Assembly: GCF_019331695.1 (NCBI RefSeq)
Contig: NZ_JAHBBI010000016.1
Coordinates: 1-41,345 of the forward strand
From: Bifidobacterium pluvialisilvae
Lineage (GTDB): Bacteria; Actinomycetota; Actinomycetes; Actinomycetales; Bifidobacteriaceae
Direction of reading: 5' to 3'
DNA: 41,345 bases
The notes below the pieces were generated by a model that saw only the letters and a program-made list of their open reading frames with translations, searched no databases and had not been told where the DNA came from. Within the stretch, counting starts at the first letter, position 1. Each line of letters begins with the position of its first letter. This document shows, piece after piece, positions 21,987-31,626 of the stretch. The translations under genes and the position numbers were made by a program.

Positions 21987-22870
21987 GACTTGACTCCTTT
22001 CTGAGCCGTTGCGTCGTATGGGGGAACGTGTGCGGGGGATGCCGGGCCTGCGGGGGCGGCGGACGTCGGCGCCGCATATCCCGCCTGTATCGTCTGCTTC
22101 GGTGGCATCGGTGACGCCTGTGATGTTTGCGGAGTCGGTGACGTCTGTGGGAAGTTCGCCGGCGTCTCGTAAGGTATCGGCGACACGTAGGCCGACCGCT
22201 GGCGCTTGTCGCCGCCCGGCCGCGTCGTACCGTCGGCCGAGGGCAGGGTGTCGTGTGTCGTCTCCACGCTGTAGCCGTCCATGCTGGCGAGCCGGGCGAT
22301 GGCCTCCGAGTCGGCGGACAGGGCCAGCGTCTTCGCCTCGACGGCGTGGGAGAGCTCGCCGGCGGCGGTCTGTTCGAGCACCTGCATGGCGTTGATGGTG
22401 TCGATGCGCGCCTTGGCCAGCTGGTCGCGGGCGCCGGAGCGTTCGACCTCCACATAGCCTTGGAGCAGGTTCTGCGTCTGGTCGCCGTACACGTTGATGA
22501 AGTGGCGCAGCGTCTCGTAGGCGCGGGGGTTGTCCTCGACGAACGAGGTGAGCGCCTTCGTGGCCACGACGATGTCGTTGACCTCCTTGCGCACCGCCGG
22601 GTCGCGCACCTGCGACATGAGTCCCTTGATGGCGTTCATTCGTGCATTGGCCATGTCGATGGCCTCGATGGCCTTCTGCCCGTTGGGCACGGCCGAGGCG
22701 AGCACCTTGCCGAGCTTGCGTTCGGGCTGGGTGAGGTACGAGACGCCGATGTATCCGCCGGCGGCCACGATCACGGCGCCGACGAGCCCGATGACGCCGC
22801 CGCCCGCCACCCAGAACGTGAGGGCGGCGAGCCCGAGACCGGCGACGAAGCTGATGATGGTGCTGATCAT
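21983..22870 (-). CDS. XpaC-like (5-bromo-4-chloroindolyl phosphate hydrolysis family) protein
   Basis: A 295-residue protein with two N-terminal membrane helices (MISTIISFVAGLGLAALTFW; GVIGLVGAVIVAAGGYIGVS). A helical cytoplasmic domain of the XpaC type follows (VRDPAVRKEVNDIVVATKAL, YGDQTQNLLQGYVEVERSGA). Residues after about 215 are Pro/Ser/Thr-rich and probably disordered. XpaC and TelA are neighbours in many Gram-positive genomes. It overlaps the VWA gene upstream and the binding protein downstream by 4 nt each. Confidence 0.83.
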   Translation of the reverse strand: MISTIISFVAGLGLAALTFWVAGGGVIGLVGAVIVAAGGYIGVSYLTQPERKLGKVLASAVPNGQKAIEAIDMANARMNAIKGLMSQVRDPAVRKEVNDIVVATKALTSFVEDNPRAYETLRHFINVYGDQTQNLLQGYVEVERSGARDQLAKARIDTINAMQVLEQTAAGELSHAVEAKTLALSADSEAIARLASMDGYSVETTHDTLPSADGTTRPGGDKRQRSAYVSPIPYETPANFPQTSPTPQTSQASPMPPKQTIQAGYAAPTSAAPAGPASPAHVPPYDATAQKGVKS

Positions 22871-24624
22871 CCGTTGAATCCCTTCACCTCGCGGAAGATG
22901 GTGGCGAGGTCCTCGGAGCGGCCGTCGAACACCTTCGCGTTGGAGAGTTTCGCGAGTTCGTTGAGCTGGGATGGGTCGGCCTCGCCGAACATGATGGAGA
23001 ACACGGGCACGTCATGGCCGGAGGACTTGTACTGCTTGGTGAACGCGTCCTTGTTGCCGGTCTGTGAGACGCCGTCGGTCATCAATACGATGGCGGTGGT
23101 GTAGTCGGTGGTGTTCGTCGGCATGTTCTGCAGGGCCTTTTCGAGGCCGGCGTAGATGTCGGTGCCGCCGATCGTGTCGGTTTCCTGGCCGCGTTGGAGG
23201 ATGGCCGTCGTGTCGGTGCCGGTGGATTTGGTCGGGTCCTGGGCGTTGCCGGAGAACGGGATGAGGATGTTCACGTCGTTCTTGCCGGCTTCGAGATGCG
23301 ACTGTTTGGCCTGGCTTTGGTTGAGGGCCGCGTTGAGGCCGCGTACGACGCCGTCCTTGCCATCGCCCTGCATGGAGCCGGAATAGTCGACCACCCATAC
23401 CGTCCAGCTGGGCTTGCGCAGGCTGGACTGGTAGACGTTCAGCGATTCGTCGATGACGTCGGCGGCGGGCAGGGGGATGGTCTTCAATGCGTCGGCGCCG
23501 GTGTTGATGCCCCATTCGCTGCGGAACGCGTCCTTGACCTTGGCGTCGTTCTTGTAGGTGAGCACGCCGGCGAGACCGGTGCGTCGGCCCGCGCGTTCAA
23601 ACAGCAGTTTGGCGTCCTTGGACTGCAATGCCTTGGAGAAGGAGCCGAAGGCGTCATCGAGGTTCTGTCCGCGGTCGACGTAGCCGAGCGGGGAGTCGGA
23701 GACGGCGATGCCATCGGAGGGATATACGGCGAGCAACGGGTCCTTGCCTTTGGAGGTCAGGGTCTTGTCGGCCTGGATGACGAGGCTTTCGTAGTTGACC
23801 ATGGCGTTGAAACGGTCGGGGTTGGCGACGACCATGTCCTTGAGCCAGTCGCTGGATCCGGAGGAGCGGTCGACGCCGGAGAGCAGCGTGTGGACGCTGG
23901 CCTGCACGCTCGCGTTGTTGAGGTCGGTCTTGGTGAGCGCCTGGTTCTTGCCGGCGATGGCGGTGAGGAACGCGAGGTAGGCGCTGGCGCCGGAGTTCGA
24001 TTGGGTGGCGCTGGTCATGGAGAACGTGAGTTTCTTCGCCTTCACCGCGTCGATGACGTCCTGCGTCTTCACGGCCTTGGTGGTGCCGTCCGCATTGGCC
24101 CATCCGAGCTGCTGCGCTTTGGATTTGGCGATGCCGAACACGATGGGCGTGGTGGAGGTGCTGGTGGCGTTCTTGACGATGTGCTTGGTGTCGCCCATCG
24201 TGATCCACATCGACGACGCCGGCCAGACGGCGTCATAGGATTTGCCGCCGTTCTTCAGCACGTTCATGATGTCGAGCGAGCCCATGTAGTCGATGGTCAC
24301 GCCGATCTTGGAGTCGTCGACCGCGCGTTGGATGGCCGCGGAAACCTCCTTGTTCTCCGATCCGGAGGCGATCTTCAGCGTGGCCGTGGCGTTGCCGTCG
24401 GCGGGTTTGTAGGTTTCCGTCTTGCCGTTGTTCGATGTGACCGGCTTCGCCGACGATGTGGGGTCCGTCTGCGAGGTGTCGGTCGATGCCGAAGCGCCCC
24501 CGTTGCCGTTGTTCTGCGAATCCGTGTTGCCGGAGCATCCGGCGAGTAGCATCACCATCGCGAGTACCGCGGCGATGGCCGCGACCGTCCAGGTTTTCAT
24601 CGACGAACGTACTGCCCTGAACAT
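22867..24624 (-). CDS. Lipoprotein with binding-protein-like and VWA domains
   Basis: A 585-residue secreted lipoprotein. The signal peptide ends in LLAGC. An N-terminal type-2 binding-protein-like domain (about 80-390; LKIASGSENKEVSAAIQRAV, YMGSLDIMNVL, YDAVWPASSMW) is followed by a von Willebrand A domain (about 405-580). The metal-ion-dependent adhesion site is complete: DYSGS (Asp 413, Ser 415, Ser 417), Thr 488 and Asp 517 in MTDG. The domain should therefore bind a divalent cation and a protein partner outside the membrane. The ATG at 24624 is chosen for AGGAG 5 nt upstream. First gene of the operon; it overlaps the XpaC-like gene by ATGA. Confidence 0.87.
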   Translation of the reverse strand: MFRAVRSSMKTWTVAAIAAVLAMVMLLAGCSGNTDSQNNGNGGASASTDTSQTDPTSSAKPVTSNNGKTETYKPADGNATATLKIASGSENKEVSAAIQRAVDDSKIGVTIDYMGSLDIMNVLKNGGKSYDAVWPASSMWITMGDTKHIVKNATSTSTTPIVFGIAKSKAQQLGWANADGTTKAVKTQDVIDAVKAKKLTFSMTSATQSNSGASAYLAFLTAIAGKNQALTKTDLNNASVQASVHTLLSGVDRSSGSSDWLKDMVVANPDRFNAMVNYESLVIQADKTLTSKGKDPLLAVYPSDGIAVSDSPLGYVDRGQNLDDAFGSFSKALQSKDAKLLFERAGRRTGLAGVLTYKNDAKVKDAFRSEWGINTGADALKTIPLPAADVIDESLNVYQSSLRKPSWTVWVVDYSGSMQGDGKDGVVRGLNAALNQSQAKQSHLEAGKNDVNILIPFSGNAQDPTKSTGTDTTAILQRGQETDTIGGTDIYAGLEKALQNMPTNTTDYTTAIVLMTDGVSQTGNKDAFTKQYKSSGHDVPVFSIMFGEADPSQLNELAKLSNAKVFDGRSEDLATIFREVKGFNG

Positions 24625-25104
24625 CTCATCTCCTGTTATCCCGAGTCTTTCCGCGTCGCATGATTCGCTTTGGGAATATCGCCGAAAAGACACTGTTCCG
24701 TATACCCATTGTCGTCCGGCGACGTTGCCGAAGGCGGATTTGCGAATGAATGGAGGATGAACAGAAGGTTACGTTTTGGTGTGTATTGTCGGGGGTGCCG
24801 AAAATATGTCTTTTGAAAGGCGTTGTTTTACAAGGAAACGACAACGTCAATCATTATACGGGGGTATGACGATGTTGTTTGAGATTAATGGGGGAGCGTG
24901 GGGTGAAACGTGACGGGACGTGTGATGGTCGGCGGCTGTTTTTGGTGACGGACTCCCCTCAGTCGGCTTCGCCGACAGCTCCCCTCAACGAGGGGAGCCA
25001 GAAAAACGACTGAAGTGAAATAACGTGTGTGGCCGCAAGGCGTGGGGAACGAAGGCGTACTGCGTACGTCGAGTTCCCCACAACGCAGCGGACACTCCGT
25101 TATT
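24625..25104. other. Gene-free divergent region between the VWA operon and purD
   Basis: No gene is supported. On the minus strand TATAAT (24853-24858) is a possible -10 for the VWA operon, giving a long leader of over 200 nt; no clear -35 is seen. A CTCCCCTCAGTCGG repeat (24953-24999) and a nested hairpin (25010-25113) occupy the rest. Confidence 0.5.
24953..24999 (+). repeat. CTCCCTCAGTCGG-type palindromic repeat
   Basis: CTCCCCTCAGTCGGCTTCGC followed by CGACAGCTCCCCTCAACGAG and GGGAGCC. Stems GTCGGC/GCCGAC and GGCTCCCCT-type arms match the copies at 7143-7189 and 7226-7268. Confidence 0.8.
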
Positions 25105-25113
25105 TCACTTCAG
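25010..25113. terminator. Long nested hairpin overlapping the purD stop
   Basis: The outer arms CTGAAGTGAAATAACG (25010-25025) and 25098-25113 are perfect over 16 bp. Inside, GTGGGGAAC/GTTCCCCAC (25042-25050/25073-25081) and CGTAC/GTACG (25056-25060/25064-25068) are nested. The right arm includes the last codons and stop of purD. It probably terminates the pur operon, though no T-run is seen. Confidence 0.7.
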
Positions 25114-26379
25114 GGCTTTGGCGCCGATGTCGTGGCGATAGAACAACCCCTCCGTGTCGAGCGAGTCGATGATCGCGTAGACCTTGTCCTGTGCGGCCTG
25201 GAGGGTGTCGGCGGTGGTTTCGACGAGGAGGACGCGGCCGGAGTTGGCGATGAGCTGGTCGCCGTTGGCGCCGGTGGTGGTGACGCCGGCGTAGTAGACG
25301 TGGGAGTCGTCGTCGACGGCGATGTCGGGAACCTTGGCGCCTTTGATGACGTTGGTGGGGTAGCCGTTGGAGGCGAGGACGACGCCGAGGGTGGCGCGCT
25401 GGTCGTCCCAGGTGAAGGTGGGGGTTTCGCCGTTGAGGATGGCCCAGATGCCGGCGCCGAGGTCGGAGGTGAGCTTGGGGAGGACGACTTCGGTTTCGGG
25501 GTCGCCGAAGCGGGCGTTGAATTCGATGACCTTGGGGCCGTCGGCGGTGGCGATGAGGCCGGCGTAGAGGATGCCGGTGAAGGGGGTGCCTTCGTCGACC
25601 ATGGCCTTGGTGACGGGCCTGACGATGGTGTCGATGGCCTGGTCGACGACGGACTGGGCGATCTGGGGGACGGGGCTGTAGGCGCCCATGCCGCCGGTGT
25701 TGGGGCCTTCGTCGTTGTCGTGGGCGCGCTTGTGGTCCTGGGAGATGGGCATGGTCCAGAATTCGTCGCCGCGGACGAAGCTCATGAGGGAGAATTCCTG
25801 GCCTTCGAGGAATTCCTCGATGACGACGGAGGCTCCGGCGGCGCCGAAGCGGTGGTCGATGAAGATTTCGTCGAGGGCTTCGATGGCTTCGTCTTCGGTC
25901 ATGGCGACGGTGACGCCCTTGCCGGCGGCGAGTCCGTCGGCCTTGATGACGATGGGGGCGCCGTGCTCCTTGACGTATTTGACGGCGGGGTCGAGGCTTT
26001 CGAAGGTGGCGTAGGCGGCGGTGGGCACGTCGTGACGCTGCATGAGTTCCTTGGCGAAGGTCTTGGAGCCTTCGATCTGGGCGGCCTTCTTGTTGGGGCC
26101 GAACGCCTTGACGCCGGCGGCTTCGTAATCGTCGACGAGTCCTTCGATGAGGGGGACTTCGGGGCCGATGAACACCCAGTCGATGTCGTTCTGTACGGCG
26201 AAGTCGATGAGGGCGGCGTGGTTCTCCTCGTTGAGCTGGACGATGCGGATGCCGTCGGCGATCATGCCGGGGTTGCCGGGGGCGACGTACACCTCGTCGA
26301 CGCTGTCGCCTTTGAGGAGGGTGTGCGCGATGGTGTGTTCGCGGGCGCCGGAGCCGATGACCAGTACTTTCTGACCCAT
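25105..26379 (-). CDS. purD: Phosphoribosylamine-glycine ligase (GARS)
   Basis: A 424-residue ATP-grasp enzyme that joins phosphoribosylamine and glycine in the second step of purine synthesis. It begins MGQKVLVIGSGAREHTIAHT and contains GPEVPLIEGLVDDYEAAG, PIVIKADGLAAGKGVTVAMT, SVVIEEFLEGQEFSLMSFV, NTGGMGAYSPVPQ and VIEFNARFGDPETEVVLP. Complete length. The ATG at 26379 has AAAGGA 10 nt upstream. Third gene of purF-purM-purD, 55 nt after purM. Confidence 0.97.
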   Translation of the reverse strand: MGQKVLVIGSGAREHTIAHTLLKGDSVDEVYVAPGNPGMIADGIRIVQLNEENHAALIDFAVQNDIDWVFIGPEVPLIEGLVDDYEAAGVKAFGPNKKAAQIEGSKTFAKELMQRHDVPTAAYATFESLDPAVKYVKEHGAPIVIKADGLAAGKGVTVAMTEDEAIEALDEIFIDHRFGAAGASVVIEEFLEGQEFSLMSFVRGDEFWTMPISQDHKRAHDNDEGPNTGGMGAYSPVPQIAQSVVDQAIDTIVRPVTKAMVDEGTPFTGILYAGLIATADGPKVIEFNARFGDPETEVVLPKLTSDLGAGIWAILNGETPTFTWDDQRATLGVVLASNGYPTNVIKGAKVPDIAVDDDSHVYYAGVTTTGANGDQLIANSGRVLLVETTADTLQAAQDKVYAIIDSLDTEGLFYRHDIGAKALK

Positions 26380-26434
26380 GTTGTCAGGTCCTTTCAATCA
26401 GTTCGTGAGTGCGTATTGCCGTATTGTGCGTGGA

Positions 26435-27475
26435 TCAGTCGTGGAGCGTGATCTGGCCGCCGTCGGTGGATTCGACGATGGAGCCGAGCACGTAGGCGGG
26501 CTCGTCGTGCTCCTTGAGGATGGCGAGCGCTTCGTCGGCGCGGTCCTTGGCGACGGCGAGCACCATGCCGATGCCCATGTTGAAGATGTTGTACATCTCC
26601 TTATGGTCGATGTCGCCGGCCTTTTCGAGCACGTCGAAGATGGGCAGGACGGGCCAGGTGCCGAGCTTGATGTCGGCGGCGAGGCCGTCGGGGATCATGC
26701 GCGGGATGTTTTCGATGAAGCCGCCGCCGGTGATGTGGGCGACGCCTTTGACGACGCTGGCCGCGAACAGGGGCTTGAGGGTCTTGACGTAGATCTTGGT
26801 GGGGGTGAGGAGCACGTCGCCGAGCTTGGCGCCGCCGAGTTCGGGCAGTTCGGTGTCGACGGTGTAGCCGGCCTGGTCGAACAGGGCGCGGCGTACGAGG
26901 GAGAAGCCGTTGGAGTGCACGCCGGAGCTGGGCAGACCGATGAGCACGTCGCCGGCGGTGATGGTGGAGCCGTCGACGACGGCGGACTTTTCGGCTACGC
27001 CGACGGTGAAGCCGGCGAGATCGTATTCGTCTTCGTCGTACATGCCGGGCATTTCGGCGGTTTCGCCGCCGATGAGGCCGGCTTCGGCCTGGACGCAGCC
27101 GTCGGCCACGCCGGCGACGACCTGTTCGAGGAGGGCGGGGTCGTTCTTGCCGCAGGCGATGTAGTCGAGGAAGAAGAGCGGTTGACCGCCTTGGGCGGCG
27201 ATGTCGTTGACGCACATGGCCACGCAGTCGATGCCGATGGTGTCGTGCTTGTTCGCCATCTTGGCGACGACGAGCTTGGTGCCGACGCCGTCGGTGCCGG
27301 AGATCAGCACCGGCTCCTTGTAGCCGAGCGAGGCGAGGTCGAACAGGCCTCCGAAGCCGCCGATGCCGCCGACGACGCCGGGACGGTTGGTGCGGGCGAC
27401 GTGGGACTTGATGCGCTTGACGACCTCGTATCCGGCCTCGACGCTGACTCCTGCCTTCTCATACGCTTCGGGCAT
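26435..27475 (-). CDS. purM: Phosphoribosylformylglycinamidine cyclo-ligase (AIRS)
   Basis: A 346-residue AIR synthetase, the fifth step of purine synthesis. Signatures: [91 protein letters not shown] and [21 protein letters not shown] is 6 nt before the ATG. Between purF (93 nt upstream) and purD in one operon. Confidence 0.97.
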   Translation of the reverse strand: MPEAYEKAGVSVEAGYEVVKRIKSHVARTNRPGVVGGIGGFGGLFDLASLGYKEPVLISGTDGVGTKLVVAKMANKHDTIGIDCVAMCVNDIAAQGGQPLFFLDYIACGKNDPALLEQVVAGVADGCVQAEAGLIGGETAEMPGMYDEDEYDLAGFTVGVAEKSAVVDGSTITAGDVLIGLPSSGVHSNGFSLVRRALFDQAGYTVDTELPELGGAKLGDVLLTPTKIYVKTLKPLFAASVVKGVAHITGGGFIENIPRMIPDGLAADIKLGTWPVLPIFDVLEKAGDIDHKEMYNIFNMGIGMVLAVAKDRADEALAILKEHDEPAYVLGSIVESTDGGQITLHD

Positions 27476-27568
27476 GATGATCCTTTCCTGATGTCTTACG
27501 GGTGGTTGTGTCCGTGTTCGTTCGTGTGGTTGCCGGGGAAGCCGCCGTGGGGCGGCGCGCCCGGATGC

Positions 27569-29071
27569 CTACGCTTTCACGCTGGCGTATTCGTTGCCCT
27601 GGTATTGGCTGCCGTGCGCCGCGAATTCGGGGAGGCGCTTGCGGTCCTCGGGGGTGAGGGACTTGAGGAAGTCCTGCTCGTAGTCGTCCAGCGTGGTCGG
27701 GTAGTCGCCGTTGAAGTAGGCGACGCACAGGCCGCCGTACGGGGCGTCCTCGTGCAAGCCGATGCATTCGACGAGGCCGTCGAGCGAGAGGAAGGCGAGG
27801 GAGTCGGCGCCGATGTATTCGCGGATCTCCTCCACACTTTTCTTGCCGGCGATGAGCTCCTTGGTGGTGGAGATGTCGATGCCGTAGAAGCACGGGTATT
27901 TGAGCGGCGGGGAGCTGATGCGCATGTGCACTTCGGCGGCGCCGGCCTCCTTGAGCAGCTGCACGATGCGCTTGGAGGTGGTGCCGCGCACGATGGAGTC
28001 GTCGATGACGACGACGCGCTTGCCCTTGACGACGCCGCGCACGGCGGAGAGCTTCATGCGCACGCCCTGCTCGCGCAGCTCCTGCGTGGGCTGGATGAAG
28101 GTTCGCGCCACGTACTGGTTCTTGATGAGGCCCATCTCGTTGGGCAGGCCGGCCTCCTCGGCGTAGCCGGAGGCGGCGGAGAGGGAGGAGTTCGGCACGC
28201 CGATGACCATGTCGGCGTCCACCGGGGACTCCTGGGCGAGCCGTGCGCCCATGCGCTTGCGGGCGGAGTGCACGTTGACGCCGTAGATGTTGGAGTCGGG
28301 GCGGGCGAAGTAGATGAACTCCATGGAGCAGATGGACAGCTGCGTGTGGTCGGTGTACGTGTCGATGGTGTAGCCGTCGTCGTTGACGACGACGATCTCA
28401 CCGGGACGGATGTCGCACACGAGGTCGGCGCCGACGATGTCGAGCGCGCAGGTCTCGGAGGCGAGCACGTAGGCGCCGTTCTTCATGCGGCCGAGGGAGA
28501 GCGGACGGAAGCCGTTCGGGTCGAGCGCGCCGATCATGGCGTCCTCGGTCATGAGCAGGTAGGCGAAGCCGCCGTGCACCTTGCGCAGCGACTCCTTGAG
28601 CTTGTCCATGAAGGTGGGCTGGTCGGAGCGGCGGATGAGGTGCATGAGCACTTCGGTGTCGGAGTTGGAGTGGAAGATCGCTCCCTCGTCCTCGAGGTTG
28701 CGGCGCAGCGTGCGGCAGTTGGTGAGGTTGCCGTTGTGGCACAGGGCCATGTCGCCGTCGTGGAAGCGGAAGATGAACGGCTGGATGTTGTCGGTGGAGC
28801 CGGAGCCGGCCGTGGCGTAGCGTACGTGGCCGATGGCCTTGTCGCCGGCGAGCCGGGTGATCTCGCGTTCGTCGCCGAACACTTGCGTGAGTAGGCCCAG
28901 GCCGCGGTGGCCGATGAGATGGCCGTCATCGTTCGAGACGATGCCGGCGCCCTCCTGACCGCGGTGCTGCAGGGCGTGAAGACCGAAATAGGTGAGACGT
29001 GCCGCATCCGGATGACCCCAGACGCCGAAGACGCCACATTCCTCGTGAATTTCTTCCAGTTCGGCGGACAA
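27569..29071 (-). CDS. purF: Amidophosphoribosyltransferase
   Basis: A 500-residue enzyme that makes 5-phosphoribosylamine from PRPP and glutamine, the first committed purine step. The propeptide [11 protein letters not shown] precedes the catalytic Cys 12 ([13 protein letters not shown]). The glutaminase and PRTase parts carry [36 protein letters not shown] and the PRPP loop [24 protein letters not shown] start at 29071 is chosen because AAGGAG lies 8 nt upstream and the Cys then sits at the expected place; a GTG two codons upstream is too near the ribosome binding site. First gene of the operon. Confidence 0.95.
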   Translation of the reverse strand: MSAELEEIHEECGVFGVWGHPDAARLTYFGLHALQHRGQEGAGIVSNDDGHLIGHRGLGLLTQVFGDEREITRLAGDKAIGHVRYATAGSGSTDNIQPFIFRFHDGDMALCHNGNLTNCRTLRRNLEDEGAIFHSNSDTEVLMHLIRRSDQPTFMDKLKESLRKVHGGFAYLLMTEDAMIGALDPNGFRPLSLGRMKNGAYVLASETCALDIVGADLVCDIRPGEIVVVNDDGYTIDTYTDHTQLSICSMEFIYFARPDSNIYGVNVHSARKRMGARLAQESPVDADMVIGVPNSSLSAASGYAEEAGLPNEMGLIKNQYVARTFIQPTQELREQGVRMKLSAVRGVVKGKRVVVIDDSIVRGTTSKRIVQLLKEAGAAEVHMRISSPPLKYPCFYGIDISTTKELIAGKKSVEEIREYIGADSLAFLSLDGLVECIGLHEDAPYGGLCVAYFNGDYPTTLDDYEQDFLKSLTPEDRKRLPEFAAHGSQYQGNEYASVKA

Positions 29072-29244
29072 GCCACTCGCTCCTTCATATAGAGTTAACG
29101 CAGGATTCAATCGTTCCCACGTTACCAACCGCGCACTACAACCGATGCCGCGCCGTGGCGGGCCGACGGGCGGGGAATCCGATGCGGTGGCGCATCCGGT
29201 TTCGGGTCGTCGAAGGGGTCGTCGGAATTTGCTCGGGCGTGATA

Positions 29245-29260
29245 TAGAACATTTGTTCTA
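29245..29260. promoter_or_regulatory. LexA (SOS) box 1
   Basis: TAGAACATTTGTTCTA is a perfect palindrome apart from the central four bases and matches the actinobacterial/Gram-positive SOS box GAAC-N4-GTTC. It lies about 115 bp before the polymerase start. TATGAT (29264-29269) right after it may be the -10. Confidence 0.8.
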
Positions 29261-29279
29261 TGGTATGATGGTGGTTATT

Positions 29280-29293
29280 CGAACATTTGTTTC
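29280..29293. promoter_or_regulatory. LexA (SOS) box 2
   Basis: CGAACATTTGTTTC repeats the core GAACATTTGTT of box 1, 34 bp downstream. The two boxes flank the likely -10 element. Confidence 0.7.
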
Positions 29294-29375
29294 ATGCGAT
29301 GTCTTGTTTCGCAGGATGTCGGTGTGAATCGCGGTTCTGGTGAAGGTCGCGGCTTCGGTGAAGGAGGTGAGTGCG

Positions 29376-30998
29376 GTGTCGTGGAACGGTGTCGGTGTCA
29401 GTGGAGGCGTTGATGGCGGCGTTGAGATCGGCGCTGGTGGTTCGCGCCGGCGCACTTATATCGCCATCGATCTGAAGTCGTTCTATGCGTCGGCGGAGTG
29501 TGCGGAACGCGGGCTCGACCCTTTGGATACGCATCTGGTGGTGGCGGACACCAGCCGGACGGAGAAGACCATCTGTCTCGCGGTGTCGCCGTCGCTCAAG
29601 GCGTATGGCATCCCCGGGCGGGCGCGGCTGTTCGAGGTCGTGCGCAAGGTGCGGCAGATCAATGCCGAACGCCGGCTGCGCGCGCCGGGGCGACGGCTGA
29701 CGGGGGAGTCGTGTCTGGCGTCCGAGCTGGCGGCCGACCCGCGTCTCGCGTTGACCTATATCGCGGCGAAGCCTCGCATGGCCCTGTACCTCGAACGCAG
29801 CGCGCAGATATACGGCATCTATCTCAAATACGCCGCCGCCGAGGACATCCACGTCTACTCCGTCGACGAGGTGTTCATGGACGTCACGCGGTATCTGCGG
29901 GCCGGCGGCATGACGGCGCACCGGCTGGCCATGACCATCGTCCGGGACATCCTCGCGAACACGGGCATCACCGCCACGGCCGGCATCGGCACGAACATGT
30001 ATCTCGCCAAGGTGGCCATGGACATCGTCGCCAAGCACATGCCGGCCGACCGTGACGGCGTGCGCGTCGCCGAACTCGACGAGATGTCGTACCGCAGGCT
30101 GCTGTGGGGGCACCGTCCGCTCACCGACTTCTGGCGGGTCGGGCGGGGCTATGCGAGAAGACTCGAGGCCCACGGGCTGAACACCATGGGCGACATCGCA
30201 CGATGCTCACTCGGCGGGCCGGCCGATTTCCACAACGAGGACCTGCTGTACCGCCTGTTCGGCGTGAACGCGGAACCGCTCATCGACCACGCATGGGGCT
30301 GGGAGCCATGCACCATCGCCGACATCAAGGCATACCGGCCGTCATCCAACAGCATGAGCTCCGGGCAGGTGTTGCACGAGCCGTACGACTTCGCGCACGC
30401 GCGCGTCATCGTCAAGGAGATGGCCGACCAGCTGGCGTTGGACATGGTCGACAGGAACGTACGGACCGACTGCGTGTCGCTCATGGTCGGCTACGACATC
30501 GAGAACCTCGGCGACCGGAAGGGCGACTGCGGCATGGGGAACGCCCCCCGGACCGACGCCGCGCACTATACGGGCGCCGTCGCCACCGACCATTACGGAC
30601 GGAAGATCCCGAAAGCCGCGCATGGCACGGAGACCCTGGCATCGTACACGTCATCAGCCCGACGCATCGTCAACGCGGCCACGAGGATATACGACCGCGT
30701 CGTCGACCCCGCCCTGACCATACGGCGCATCACCATCGTCGCCGCACGATTGAAGACCGTGGGGGAGGCGGCGTCCCACGACCATTACGAACAGCCGGAC
30801 CTGTTCACCGACGTGGAGGCGGCGGAACGACGACGCCGTGAGACGGCGACGGGGGAGCGACGCGAACACGACGTGCAGCAGACCCTGCTGGACATCAAGC
30901 ACCGGTTCGGCAGGAACGCCGTCATCAAAGGCATGAACCTCGAGGAAGGAGCCACAGGCATCGAACGCAACAACCAGATCGGAGGCCACGCCGCATGA
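29376..30998 (+). CDS. Y-family DNA polymerase, UvrX/UmuC-like
   Basis: A 540-residue translesion DNA polymerase. Catalytic blocks: YIAIDLKSFYASAECAERGL, VYSVDEVFMDV (Asp-Glu) and ATAGIGTNMYLAKVAMDIVA. These are followed by thumb and little-finger parts (DFWRVGRGYARRLEAHGLNT, MSSGQVLHEPYDF). It bypasses damaged template bases at the cost of fidelity. The GTG at 29376 is chosen because AAGGAGG lies 8 nt upstream; a GTG at 29340 has none. Two LexA boxes upstream mark it as SOS-induced. Its stop overlaps the YolD-like start (ATGA), the same pairing seen with uvrX in Firmicutes. Confidence 0.93.
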   Translation: MSWNGVGVSGGVDGGVEIGAGGSRRRTYIAIDLKSFYASAECAERGLDPLDTHLVVADTSRTEKTICLAVSPSLKAYGIPGRARLFEVVRKVRQINAERRLRAPGRRLTGESCLASELAADPRLALTYIAAKPRMALYLERSAQIYGIYLKYAAAEDIHVYSVDEVFMDVTRYLRAGGMTAHRLAMTIVRDILANTGITATAGIGTNMYLAKVAMDIVAKHMPADRDGVRVAELDEMSYRRLLWGHRPLTDFWRVGRGYARRLEAHGLNTMGDIARCSLGGPADFHNEDLLYRLFGVNAEPLIDHAWGWEPCTIADIKAYRPSSNSMSSGQVLHEPYDFAHARVIVKEMADQLALDMVDRNVRTDCVSLMVGYDIENLGDRKGDCGMGNAPRTDAAHYTGAVATDHYGRKIPKAAHGTETLASYTSSARRIVNAATRIYDRVVDPALTIRRITIVAARLKTVGEAASHDHYEQPDLFTDVEAAERRRRETATGERREHDVQQTLLDIKHRFGRNAVIKGMNLEEGATGIERNNQIGGHAA

Positions 30999-31543
30999 CA
31001 CTTACCCCGACCCACCGCTACGACGACATCATCGAACTGCCGCATCACGTGTCCTACACCCGGCCACGCATGTCCGCACACAACCGCGCCGCCCAGTTCA
31101 TGCCGTTCGCCGCACTCAACGGTTACGACGCCATCATCATGGAAACCGCGCGACAGACCCAACGACGCGTGGAACTCGACGTCGACGCCCGGCAATCACT
31201 GGACGAACGGCTCCGACGCATCGCCGGTCATGAGCAGGACCATCCACGCATTGCCGTCACGTTCTTCATGCCCGACCCACGCAAGGACGGCGGCGTCTAC
31301 GTCACCGTCACCGACGAACTCCGACGCATCGACCAAGCCCATCGCCTCCTCAGACTCGGCAACGGCCAGACCGTCCCCCTGGGCGACATCATCGACATCC
31401 GGGAAACCGCAGACGCGGACGGAGCCGATGGCAATGCCGCCGGCGACGACACAGCCGGTGGCGACGTGGCCGGTGGCGACGTGGCGGACGGCATGATGCA
31501 CGATGCGCGGCCGATGATAACGCGCGATAGGCAACGGCTATGA
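30995..31543 (+). CDS. YolD-like protein
   Basis: A 182-residue protein. Residues 9-75 match the YolD-like family (YDDIIELPHHVSYTRPRMSA, HNRAAQFMPFAALNGYDAII). Members sit beside UvrX-type polymerases and are thought to stand in for UmuD as partners. The tail after about residue 140 is Asp/Gly/Ala-rich low complexity. The start overlaps the polymerase stop by ATGA, so the two are translated together under LexA control. Confidence 0.87.
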   Translation: MTLTPTHRYDDIIELPHHVSYTRPRMSAHNRAAQFMPFAALNGYDAIIMETARQTQRRVELDVDARQSLDERLRRIAGHEQDHPRIAVTFFMPDPRKDGGVYVTVTDELRRIDQAHRLLRLGNGQTVPLGDIIDIRETADADGADGNAAGDDTAGGDVAGGDVADGMMHDARPMITRDRQRL

Positions 31544-31626
31544 CCACGATGCGCGCGACGGCGACGGCCCGTGACGGAAGAACGGTATATTCGGCCATGA
31601 TCGCACCGTCAGGAGAAACCATCACC

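Noticed and set aside
24625-25104. Riboswitch in the long leader of the VWA operon
   Set aside because: No known riboswitch motif is recognisable and the promoter position is itself uncertain.
26378-28894. Plus-strand open frame of 838 codons opposite purM and purF
   Set aside because: Antisense shadow of purM/purF; low-complexity Val/Gly/Asp/Ala sequence and no ribosome binding site.
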